Position numbers and translations under genes: made by a program
Notes under the pieces: model-generated
Told to the model about the DNA's origin: nothing
Seen by the model: the letters and a program-made list of their open reading frames with translations, nothing else
Database searches by the model: none
Assembly: GCF_020520425.1 (NCBI RefSeq)
Contig: NC_079490.1
Span: 1,736,001-1,800,000, forward strand
DNA length: 64,000 nucleotides
Source of the DNA: Spinacia oleracea
Taxonomy: Eukaryota; Streptophyta; Magnoliopsida; Caryophyllales; Amaranthaceae
Reading direction: 5' to 3'
Part shown: one piece after another, positions 54,239 to 64,000 of the stretch
Layout: every line of letters begins with the position of its first letter
Position numbering within the stretch: the first letter of the stretch is position 1

Positions 54239-56163
54239 TATAATGCCTTTGTGGCTCATTCGCATGGAAAAAAGAAACACTTTAGCAAAACAAAAGTTTA
54301 TAATAAACAAGTTAATTAGTTCAACGATACAAATGGCATCTCTCCACATATCATTGCCTCTTCCCCGACACTAACTATCGCCACAAAATTATGACATGTA
54401 TCATTTCAAATGGTACTCATCAAATAAAGTTGGTTAGTCAAGACTCGAATCCACAATCAAATATCATGTATGTACCATGGAAAGTAATTTAATGGCTAAC
54501 ACATACACCGTACACACTAATAGTTAACTTTATCTCATTTATAACATACATCAATTATATTTTATTTTTTTATCAATTATCATCAACAAACCATTATGTC
54601 CACAAAACCACTATATTTAACGAGGTTACATAAAGTAAAAAACATATAATCTCATACTATATGCAAACATCAGTGTATCGTTCGAATCAATAACTAGCTT
54701 ACCAAATCCAGCTAAACCAACCATTATTAAGAAGCTTTAATTATTATGCTTCATGACATCTAAATTAACATGACAATTAATTTTTTTTCTTGGATTTATA
54801 TCTTTGATATCCACAACTAGCAAAAGCATTTTTCATTTCTAATTTATCAAATGGGGTTACCTAATGCTTTTAATTACATTTATGTGTACTAATAAAGAGT
54901 TCATAAAATGTTTGATTGTACGGAAATGCCATATCTTTTGCTTTTGTTTTCCTTTTGGGATCAAATTACCAAGGTTAATTAAGATCACAATCATTCTCAA
55001 AGTTAGGGCCAATAAATATATATGTGACATATTAATTAAATTAAAAATAAATATTTTACAAGTACTAATAATATTATTGGCCTTATATGGTTGAGTCCTC
55101 GATATTAAGAGTTCAAAAGATTAGCTAAAGTTCACTTTAATTTGATGCTTTGAATACGTAGGTTAATCACTTTCACTAGGTACTGTCTGGAACACCATTC
55201 AATATGGTAGTATTCATAGTGGTAGACTAGTAGCTTAGGTTATAAAGCAAAATAAGAAGGAAAAAACAAAAATTGAAGATAATTATCGGTAATAAGTAAT
55301 TTTTTAATTGGTCAGGTGGTAGGGGTCCTGGTGGCGAGGGTTTCACTATTTTTGAGGATAATAATTAGTCATTTATGTATGCTTACTTACCAAAATGTGG
55401 TTTATTCGATCATCGGGGTGTACAATACTACAACGCTCATTGTGCATCATATTTTTAAATGAATATATAGTTTAAATACAACATATCTCAAATGATGAAC
55501 TGATACTCCGATCCCCAAACTTATACTTCATTTCTCTAAAAAAAATCGATATGAATTAAACAATTTACACGTGTACAATTATAAGATTTCAACATGAAAA
55601 ATATATAGAACGCGTTTCAGTGAAGTACCCTTTCGTACAAATTAAACGAAAATACTTTTGTCTATGTTATAAACTTAGTGAGTTATTATAAGTGATGTTA
55701 GATGCAAATTCTTAAGTTGTACGTAGTATGAAGTACATAATTCACATATATATCCTAACACATATAAAGGCTTGAACATTGCTTACTATTCATGTAACAG
55801 TGGATTTACGAATATACCCCCCATTTCCTTCATTGTTTATTTTTGTCTTTTACTTGGTAATAGTGAGATTATGGTCTTACCCCTTCCCTTTCATCACAAT
55901 CTTATGTGCCACGTTTCTTTCCATCTGCTGCCACACCCTTTCCTCGCCCTTTCATTTTGAGTCATTTCTCATTGCTTCAATGTCCTACTCCTACCAATAC
56001 GGTAACATATGTATTTATAGTTAGGATTTTTTTTGTTTAAAATTAAAGTAAGAGTTTATTGGATATCAACGCTATGTGGTTATAAACAATGTAATGTAAA
56101 CAGTACAAGGCATAATAGTTGTGTATGAAGGTATCCATTATAGCAAGACTTCGCATGTAATCA
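54239..56163. other. AT-rich intergenic DNA, nothing recognised
   Basis: No coding exon, RNA gene or bounded transposon was identified. Local A/T runs are common. Confidence 0.4.
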
Positions 56164-56172
56164 ATTTCGTAT

Positions 56173-56514
56173 CGAAAATGATAAAGGTCGCAACACGTGA
56201 CCTTTAAGCCGTGTCACAATGATGACATGGCATGCTTATGTGTCATGATTTAAATTGGAAACTAAAATGTTTAACTTATATAATCTATTATACATGTTTC
56301 AAAAAAGGTAAGAAAATTTTAATATTTTAATTTGTTTCCTTTTTTTATATCGATTAATCTATTTACATATTTTCATAGTAAAAATATTGAATTGATAGTA
56401 AAAATATCATGATGACACATATCATACGGGGCGCCTATATGTACTAATTAAACTGCGACACGTAAGATTGTGACAACTAAATGTTGTCGCAACTTGCGAC
56501 CTTTATCATCACCC
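56173..56514. mobile_element. MULE-type MITE, 342 bp
   Basis: The inner termini ATGATAAAGGTCGCAA and TTGCGACCTTTATCAT are exact inverted repeats. The 9-bp atttcgtat flanks at 56164-56172 and 56515-56523. The interior holds further tgcgacc/gtcgcaa motifs. No coding capacity is seen. Confidence 0.82.
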
Positions 56515-56672
56515 ATTTCGTATTATCAATTACGTGCAAATAGAACTTTAACATTGTTTTTTCTAGCATTTACCATAAATTTATAAATGCTCGCTTTCTA
56601 CGTAATATTTTTATAAAATAACTTTTTATACCTTGGGGGATTGTGCGCGCTAGCGCACGATCCAACAACTAA
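56281..56672 (+). mobile_element. Possible Helitron 3' end (left limit uncertain)
   Basis: A strong GC-rich hairpin at about 56640-56664 (ggattgtgcgcgctagcgca ...) is followed by aacaaCTAA and T, the usual Helitron 3' arrangement. A candidate 5' TC end follows an A near 56280. It would enclose the right part of the MULE-type MITE, so the left limit is doubtful. Confidence 0.35.
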
Positions 56673-57292
56673 TATAGACAAAAACCTTGCATTATTTTTC
56701 ATCAATTTCTCTTTCACATAATTTCAACGTTATTTTGTTTCTTTGTTTTTACATAAATATATTCTGACATCATTAAGATTGCTGGCTTGTTGCTATCAAC
56801 ATTTCTCACCGGCCAAATTCAAGAATCAACCGAAGTACTTAATTAATACATGTACAATTGTACATTGATAAGACTCAATTTGGTACAACTCTTGAATAAA
56901 GTTTTTATTCTAATATACGTATAACTCATTGAATTAGATCTCTTTTGACAAAACCCTCTCTAATCTCAAGTCTACATTTTAGCCCCTTAAAACTAAGGAA
57001 ATGATATATGCGACCATAAGGGTTACATAAGAGCTAAAAATGAGAACATTTGTTTGTATACTAAGCAGTAATTACACCGATCGACGCGTGATTTTGTCAT
57101 ACATTCTTAAATTATAAACGCTTATTAGTATTTCTAATGGCTACCCTCAAAATTAAGATGCTCATCTAAGTTATTGTACCTCGAACAACAATCTTTAAGG
57201 AAGACCGGAATAGGTTTAATCTGCATGGTGTCTATGCATGATTAGGCAACAAGCTAGCTGTGGGAGAGGTTTGTTACTCCATTGCAGTACTA
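56673..57292. other. Intergenic DNA, nothing recognised
   Basis: The stretch is AT-rich without any open frame or element I can support. Confidence 0.4.
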
Positions 57293-58045
57293 GGACCTTG
57301 TTTTATTCACCTTAATTTCACTTATTTCAGGAAAAATAAGATTAGATTCGTCCATAGAAATTAAGTTCAGAAAAAAAAAATCATTTCAGTTATTGCTTTG
57401 ATCTTAGATGGATCAATTTCAATGCCCCGTGTGCTAAATACATATCCGAGCAACTTCCCCAAAGCTACTCCGAATATGCACTTTTCCGGGTTCAGTCTCA
57501 TATTATACTTCAAAATTTTGGTAAAGAACTTCCTTAGTCCCGGTAGGTGTTCTTGCCGGTCTTTAGATTTGACTATCATGTCGTCCACGTAGACTTCATT
57601 CTCTTTATGCATCATGTCGTGGAGTAACGTGGTGGTCGTTCGTTGATAGGTGGCCTCTGCGTTTTTTGGTCCAAATGGCATAACAATGTAATAGTATGTG
57701 CCACAAGGGGTAATGAAGGTAGTTTTTTCCATATCCTCTTCAGCCATGAGGATCAGGTTATAGCCTGCGTACCCGTCCATGAAGGAGAGAGGCGCATGTT
57801 CTGCAATATTGTCTACCAGTATATCAATGTGTGGTAGCGGGAAGTCGTCCTTGGGACTGGATAAGGACTAACTAAGTTTGGAAATTATTAGGTGCACCCG
57901 GGTGCACCGTGCGGGTATTTTAAGTTTAATTTACAACTAATATAAGTTCTGATCGATAAGTTATAATAAGTTCGATCAATTAAGTTCTTATAAGATAAGT
58001 GTATGAGAAATAAGTGAAAATCAAGTGAATATAACGCAAACTACG
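57293..58045. mobile_element. 'ataagttcag' TIR element enclosing a retroelement fossil
   Basis: The left part (ccttgttttattcaccttaa, cacttatttcaggaaaaata) and the right part (aagttcgatcaattaagtt, gtgaaaatcaagtgaatata, acgca) match the two halves of the short MITE at 58643-58745. TTA follows on the right. Between them lies retroelement sequence, about 57367-57890. A perfect 18-bp palindrome, ggtgcacccgggtgcacc, sits at 57891-57908 next to the junction. Confidence 0.6.
57367..57890 (-). mobile_element. Ty3/Gypsy LTR-retrotransposon reverse-transcriptase fossil
   Basis: On the minus strand the sequence encodes part of a Ty3/Gypsy reverse transcriptase, with recognisable TFITPCGTYYY, MPFGPKNA and YVDDMIVKS motifs. 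It is a short, broken fragment without LTRs, gag, integrase or RNase H. The age is not measurable here but the piece is clearly a relic. Confidence 0.85.
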
Positions 58046-58642
58046 TTAAGCTTCATTAATAGAGGTCAACAACTAACCAATTAACAAGTGTTTTCAAAAA
58101 CATTGGTTAGACTTTTCCTTAAGAAGATAGATCATGCAAAAGTTTTTTACTTCCCATAAAGAATGGAATCTATGGTATGCCTTGGAATTGAAGTGATGAA
58201 TTTCTTGTAAGAAACAAAACAATCTCGACACATAAATGAAGTTTTTCAAAGACTGTAACTTCTTAAATTACTTCCAATATTCCAATCAAACTGTCAATTA
58301 ATTCTTAACTATTCCAATAGTTTGCATGGTAAATTGGTAATAAACCATTAGTACAATTAACTGTATTATCGAGTAGGTAAGTATCCACAAGATAAAATAA
58401 TCAATCCTCTTTTTGTTTATAACTAAATCAAGGTAGTTTACGTGCAGTAATTACAGGTTTAGTAAACTAATAACCTACTCCATCTGTGGCTCTGTCATGA
58501 AAATCGAAACGTAAACCTGTTATAATAGGTTCCAATTCAGGTACACCGTCAGTCTGTCATTTTATAGATTTAAATAAAAAAACATTCCAATTCAATAAAT
58601 AAATAAAAAATCCAATATGTGGTTTGAGCTTTGATTGTGTTA

Positions 58643-58745
58643 GGCTTTGTTTTGTTCAGCCTATTTCCACTTGTTTCAGGTGAAATAAGTTCAGGTAAGA
58701 TAAGTTCAAGAAAATAAGTAAAAATCAGGTGAACATAACGTGTCC
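58643..58745. mobile_element. Compact 'ataagttcag' MITE, 103 bp, TTA duplication
   Basis: It runs from ggctttgttttgttcagcct to aatcaggtgaacataacgtg and tcc, with TTA at 58640-58642 and 58746-58748. This is the smallest complete copy and defines both ends of the family. Confidence 0.78.
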
Positions 58746-59895
58746 TTAAAGATTGAGCTTAAATTGTTATTCTATTATTTATATTTTAAACGAACATAAT
58801 TGTCTTATGATTTGGGCACACTACATTCTACGTATAACATTTATTCTGATTCCGTTTTCGGGTGTTGAGTATTCAATCATGAAATCGACGTATAGGATGC
58901 TCAACAGGTTCTGGTTCCCACATATTTCATTTTTGTTACTCGAAAACAAACACAAACAACATGATCTTATTTCAAAACCGCAAAATTCTAACAGATTCCG
59001 ATCCTGATTTAGGGTACTCTGATTTTTTTTTTCCCCCTAACCCCTTCATAATAGTACTCCCTATATGTGCACAAAACCCTTGATTAAATTGTCACAAGTG
59101 GACATCTTTTAACCATAAAATAAAACTAAGAGGTGAAATGTAATTGGTTTCTCGGAATGAGGGTTGACAAAAATTAGACATTGGAGGGAATCAGTAAAAA
59201 AAAAATTAGCATTTGGATTGGTGTCTTTTTGGTAAAGTTCGTGAATTCCTTTTACAATTCCAATGATGTGATATTTGTATGTTATCAAAGCAAATGCTTT
59301 CTTTATCTTTCAATTAATTAATTAAATAATTAATTAAATAAATGGGGGTGTGTGTCATAGGAAACTCATCACAGCTTTTCTAGAATCCGAGGTTCCTTTG
59401 CTCCTTCTAAGTTCTAACAATTCTTTGGCTTTTGGGTCAAAACCAGCTTAATATTACTCTCTCTGTTTCATAATATTCTTTCTATTTAGGTTTTTGTAAC
59501 AATTTAATTCGTTCCTAATATATAAGAAAAAACGCCTCTATAATCATGTAAAGTACTGTTTGATTCGTCTTAATAAGTATTTTAAAAATACCAATTTTTT
59601 TTATAGTATTCACTAATACGAAGTTAAAGATATTAATAGTAAAAAATGTACATTGGCGAATTTACACCGTCGAAACAAGAAGAACAAAAAGAAACAAAAG
59701 TAGTAAATTTTGGGATGCACTTCCTTTGTTTTTCTTCCTTCAATGTGTTTTTTCTTCTGTTGTATTTGATCGATCACTATGATTTATACAAATGGAGTGA
59801 AAAATTTACTTAATTAAAGTAATATGCATACTTAGCTTTTTAAGGCCGAGTAATGTAAGAAAAAAAAAAAAATCAATGTTTCAAGATACGTAGTA
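58746..59895. other. AT-rich intergenic DNA
   Basis: A TTAATTAATTAAATAA-type run lies near 59312-59340. The short open frame near 58753 has no family features. Nothing else is recognised. Confidence 0.4.
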
Positions 59896-60254
59896 CTCCC
59901 TCCGAATCTAAATGTTATTCCCGTTTCCTTTTTTAGTGTCCCAAAATAATCTTCCCATTTCTTTTATTTCCTTTTTAATTTCTTCCTTGTAATTTTAACT
60001 TTGTAATTCTATTGGTTTATCAATAAAAACCTTATAGTCTCATTGGTTGGTTTAAGTTTGGATGGATTAATGAGTTGTCATTTTTATTCTTTAAATTCTA
60101 TTGGTTCAACTATTTTGTTTTCTTGTGAAAATGGAATAAAAAAGCAACAATTCCCCATAAAACTACATTAATAATAGTTAATCTTATAATGTTTCTTTTT
60201 CTTTAATAACCGCGTAAAATGACAAACGGGAATAACATTTAGGTTCGGAGGGAG
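59896..60254. mobile_element. Stowaway-like MITE, 359 bp
   Basis: The ends CTCCCTCCGAATCTAAATGT and ACATTTAGGTTCGGAGGGAG are inverted repeats. TA flanks at 59894-59895 and 60255-60256. Confidence 0.88.
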
Positions 60255-60441
60255 TATGTAATTAACGATAATACACTATAATACGTTGCATTTAGGATTG
60301 AGAATCATATACAAAGATATTTCCTTTTCCTTTGATTTTTCACCTCTTTTACCATTATCAATGTAATTTACCTTATTTCCTATTTTCTAGCTTGTCTATC
60401 TTACAAAGCATAACCTTTTTTTACTTATTTTAATTTAATAA

Positions 60442-60746
60442 CTAGTGTGTAGTCCGGGCTTTGCTCCGGTTTTACTTTTAGTGGGATTTACTTTTTGTAA
60501 AAACGTGCCCATTTCTAAAAGATTGTATTTTACATTTACATGGGAAAATATAACATAAATAGCAAATTAAGATGCTAGGAAGTGAAACTTTAATCAATGA
60601 GGTTTGATGTTCGATCCTTGCTACATGATTTTTTGGTTGTCATTAACATGTCATGATGCTTATTAGTTGTGACGTGGCGTAATAAGTAGGAGACATACGT
60701 GACAAATATACGTTTTCATAAACGTTTTTTAATATATTAGTATAGA
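60442..60746 (-). mobile_element. Non-autonomous Helitron, 305 bp
   Basis: Read on the minus strand it starts TCTATACTAATATATTAAAA and ends in a small hairpin (ccggagcaaagcccgg) followed by actacacaCTAG. It sits between A and T, the Helitron target. No Rep/helicase is present. Confidence 0.8.
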
Positions 60747-60799
60747 TGGATCAAGCAAACTACGGAATACTAGATAGAGTACTAGAGAGGGGTTAAAAC

Positions 60800-61480
60800 A
60801 ATGTGGGCCTAAAATGTGGGCTTGGTATATCATGTTAGCCCATATCCATTATCCATGGTAGGGAATCTTCAAACAGAACTTTATTCGTACACCCAAAAGC
60901 TGCCTCCCAAAAGCAGCTTTGACACAGTTACACACATACTACTACAACTCTAGAAGCCTATGAGTCACATGAGATGGGCCACAACTCGCACTAAGGTTCA
61001 GAGATTGAGCCATCGGGTGGCCCGTGGATAGAGTTGGGTACGTACCGGATCGTAAAAGGCATATGTAATGAGTCAGCATGTATCGTGCCTCAATGTGCCG
61101 TGTCGTGTAGAACGAGTCAAGGAAAAATCGTATTATGATGGACTCATTCCCCTCTTCTATAAGGCCCACACATGACATGTTATACGTTCTGGATTTCGTC
61201 TTGCCAGCGGGATTCCTTACTGATTCGAGATTTTGGGTTAATTGGTTAAAAGTAAGTGTGTTGATGTGCGGGCCGACCCGTCGTGCTCATGTAAAACTCA
61301 TGCCAAATTTTCTAAAACGATCATCATGTACGGCCCATGGCCCTTCAACGTGCTTCTTATGCCGTGTCGGACTTGCAACAGGCTCATGGGTCGTGTCAGA
61401 TCAACTTTATGTTGGACCCAGACAACCCACGTGCTGACCCAACCCATGCTTAGCTCTAACTTTGGACGTGGTTGCTAATT
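60800..61480. repeat. GCCCGA-rich family, diverged copies
   Basis: The stretch contains gtgggcctaaaatgtgggct, catcgggtggcccgtggat, gcgggccgacccgtcgtgct, acggcccatggcccttcaac and ttggacccagacaacccacg. These fit the family in at least one orientation, with many changes. Confidence 0.5.
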
Positions 61481-61756
61481 TGTTATGTTTGAGACTCAAT
61501 AAAACATTTGTTGGTTCAAAATGCCGAGTAGTGAATTATTCCCTCCATCCCAAAATACTTGTTAAATTTTCCTTTTTATCTATCTCACATTTATATTAGG
61601 ATCCGCTTACTGATATTTGAATGTCTCTCCATTCTTACTAATAAAAAGTTTAAAGCTACATCCCCCTCATCTAATTAAATAATTGCCCTCATTAACTCTT
61701 TTTATAATTCACTTAATAAAATAACACAAAATACATATTAATTGATAATTAAACTA

Positions 61757-62080
61757 CCCCCTCCGTCTTTTTTTTCTTTACGTTTGGTATTTCGCACGCG
61801 TTTTAACGGCCAATTAATGTGCATTGTTTTTTTAAAAAAACAAGGCAAATTATGTTTATTTATAATGTTTTCACTTTTGTCAATATTCTGGTATTGGAAA
61901 AATGAGAAAAAATTAATGTCCCAATGGAAAAATGTGAGAGATTAAATCATTCAATTAATTTAATTGGTTAAAATAATCATTGGACACAAATTTTGATAGG
62001 ATATTAATACATTTATGTGATAATATATAAGAAAATGTAAATAACATTATCCCACCCAAAAAAACCTAAAAAACAAAAAG
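61757..62080. mobile_element. Worn Stowaway-like MITE, same group as 35140-35443
   Basis: It opens CCCTCCGTCTTTTTTT and shares tttacgtttggta, attttcacttttgtc, gagaaaaaattaatgt and aaaatgtgag with the nested MITE in ARMC8. The right terminus is not clear. Confidence 0.5.
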
Positions 62081-62184
62081 AAAATCAGGGAATCAGGGAA
62101 TACCATCTAAAATGTTATGCAAATATAGAGGGCGGAGAGACGGCATGCTGTGATGTGTGAGCAAACATATCACAGCGCCAAACA

Positions 62185-62390
62185 TGCACCATTTTTTTTT
62201 AAAAAAGTACTATTCATTAAAAAAGAAAAGTACCATTTTGTTAAACAGAGTTCCATTTCGATAAAAATATGTACCATTTCGTTAAAAAGAGTACTATTTC
62301 ATTAAAAACAAAGTACCATTTCGATTAAAACATGTACCATTTTGATTAAAATACCATTTCGATTAAAACTTATACCATTTTATTGGATTT
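62185..62390. repeat. Imperfect short tandem repeat, 'gtaccatttcgattaaaa' type
   Basis: About nine units of 18-27 bp with core taccattt(c/t)g(a/t)taaaa. The adjoining AT-rich DNA at 62400-63000 holds no gene I can recognise. Confidence 0.75.
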
Positions 62391-63012
62391 TTTTACTGTT
62401 ATGTTTTTACAAAAATATAACAGATCGGAGTTTTTACTTGCTCTGCAAATATAAGTGTAACATTTATCTTGGGAGTTGAGACACAGAGATTACATATTTA
62501 CGTGTGATTTCTAAGAAGTTCATATATATACCTTTGACCATTAGTATGCTCGATGGTATGTGAATCATTGACTTACTAGGCACTAACATTACACAACAAA
62601 ACCACTTGCAAGTTGCAACTTTTGCAAATTATTTTATATTTTCTTGTTAAGATGATGAGTGTCGTCATGTACCGACGTATCTTCACCAAAATGCAAATGT
62701 GTAAGATACGCATGTCTTGAAACATTCAGATTTTTGTTTTGTGTAAAATTTGATGTGTTATATTCACCTGATTTTCACTTACTTTTAGTTTATTCTATCA
62801 GAAATATATGGGTACTTCGTGACTTTTTAGAGAGCGCTTTATTCACTGGAGTAAACCTAAACTTAATTATTGGAAATTTATTCACCTGATTTAATTTAAT
62901 GGACATGACCAAATCTGATTAGTAGAGATTAAACTTAAGAGAGTAAACTTATAGGAGATAGTTAAAACTTATTGACATTATAACACCTGATGCACCCCTT
63001 ATCAATGAGGGA

Positions 63013-63930
63013 GGTAATGGTGGCTAAACTCGACCCAACACGAAAAAAGCACGACGGGACACGAGCAAGAAGTCACGGGGAGCACTTTTTTGGTAAAACC
63101 ATGACAAGGCCGCACGACCCGACACGAAAAAATATGTTAATTTTGAGTAAAAGTAGACTTAGACACGACTGCTTGACCCGACCCAACACGAGGGCACGTG
63201 ATTCTGGGCTGCATTTTTGAAATGTCCGACCTGGCCCCGCACGTGACAAGTTGGCTTGTCCTGGGTCAGATTGAATCAGGGCCACGATTCACGGATGACC
63301 CCACCCACGACCTAGCCTAGCGTAACCCAAGCTCCAACCCGATCCGACCCAACACGAGGGCACATGATCCCGGGCCGTACGTGGGCTGCATTTTTTAAAT
63401 GTTTGACCTGGCTCCGCACATTGCAAGTTGGCTTGGTATGAGTCAGACCGAATCAAGCCCACAACTCACGTATAACCCTACCCACGACCTAGCCTAACCT
63501 AACCCAAACCCCAACGCGATCAGTGGCTCAACCCGACCCAACACGAGGGCACGTGATCCTGGGTTGTGCAACCTAGCGTAACCCAAGCCCCAACTCGATC
63601 CGACCAACGGCTCGGCCCGACCCAACACGAGGGCACGTGATCCTGGGTTGTGCAACCTAGCGTAATCCAAGCCCCAACTCGATCCGACCAACGGCTCGGC
63701 CCGACCCAACAGGAGGGCACGTGATCCTGAGTCATGCCTGGGCCACAAATTTGAAATATTCGACCTAACCCAATACGTTACAAGTTGCTTAGCACGCGTC
63801 AGATCGAATAGGCCCACAACTCACATATAACCCACCCACGAGCTAGCCCAGCCTAACCCAATCCCCAACCCGATTCAACCAACTACCCAATTCGGCCGGC
63901 CCGACCCGACCCGACCCGACCCGACACACA
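63013..63930 (+). repeat. Array of GCCCGA-rich family sequence at the right edge
   Basis: A family-like unit (63013-63300) is followed by partial units starting gacccaacacgagggcac at about 63179, 63346, 63535, 63622 and 63703. The 87-bp unit at 63535-63621 is repeated almost exactly at 63622-63708. A pure gaccc run (ccgacccgacccgacccgac) lies at 63901-63925. Confidence 0.8.
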
Positions 63931-64000
63931 ACCATTATTAGAGTGAGGTAGTAGAGTACTTTTCAACCCAAAAATGGCATAAGCAATAAACGACAAAAAA

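Noticed and set aside
62659-62889. 76-codon open frame with Cys-rich start
   Set aside because: There is no recognisable family and no promoter or splice context, and the surroundings are AT-rich and repetitive.
63535-63708. CRISPR-like regular repeats
   Set aside because: These are directly adjacent near-identical units without unique spacers, in a plant nuclear context.
63494-63817. 107-codon repetitive minus-strand frame (SRALVLGRAEPL repeats)
   Set aside because: The repeats come from the 87-bp DNA array, not from a protein repeat family.

Overview
The window is nuclear DNA of a flowering plant. Coding exons sit between GT-AG introns, the encoded proteins are plant-type (PPR, RR-type CCCH zinc finger, RbcX, SMR-like cell-cycle inhibitor), and intergenic DNA is AT-rich and full of small non-autonomous transposons. 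A GCCCGA-rich repeat and a polyadenylated tRNA-type SINE recur throughout. The protein sequences look like a core eudicot, and I lean to Caryophyllales (spinach/beet/quinoa relatives). That is inference from recall, not a search.

Layout, left to right. (1) 101-3678 (+): last five coding exons of a MATE citrate-type transporter (DTX42/FRD3 clade); its last intron carries a 1.3-kb Mutator-like element. (2) 4.0-6.6 kb: repeats and a doubtful gene relic. (3) 6.7-11.6 kb (+): a P-class PPR gene with a long 5' leader and a single coding exon at 10082-11614. (4) 12.5-15.0 kb (+): a decayed PLS/E-class PPR gene broken by a SINE, a GCCCGA-rich insertion and small indels. (5) 15-20 kb: MITEs, tandem duplications and SINEs. 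(6) 20955-22991 (-): an ankyrin + CCCH zinc-finger gene whose coding exon contains repeat-derived sequence. (7) 26024-35652 (+): ARMC8/GID5, eight exons. (8) 36946-40133 (-): a three-RRM hnRNP F/H-like gene, convergent with ARMC8. (9) 41839-45294 (+): RbcX, a Rubisco assembly chaperone, five exons. (10) 49324-49902 (+): a SIAMESE-related-like CDK inhibitor with three 51-bp coding repeats. (11) 50-64 kb: gene-poor DNA with MITEs, Helitron-like elements, a SINE, a Ty3/Gypsy reverse-transcriptase fossil inside a TIR element, and a GCCCGA-rich array at the right edge.

The host genes form no pathway or operon. They are ordinary neighbours, with head-to-head pairs (zinc finger/ARMC8, RRM/RbcX) and one convergent pair (ARMC8/RRM). 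The most unusual signals come from mobile DNA. A dispersed GCCCGA-rich family of about 330 bp has at least 13 loci here, and one copy with terminal inverted repeats and a 9-bp target duplication. Part of this family has become coding sequence in the zinc-finger gene and was then duplicated with the exon around it.
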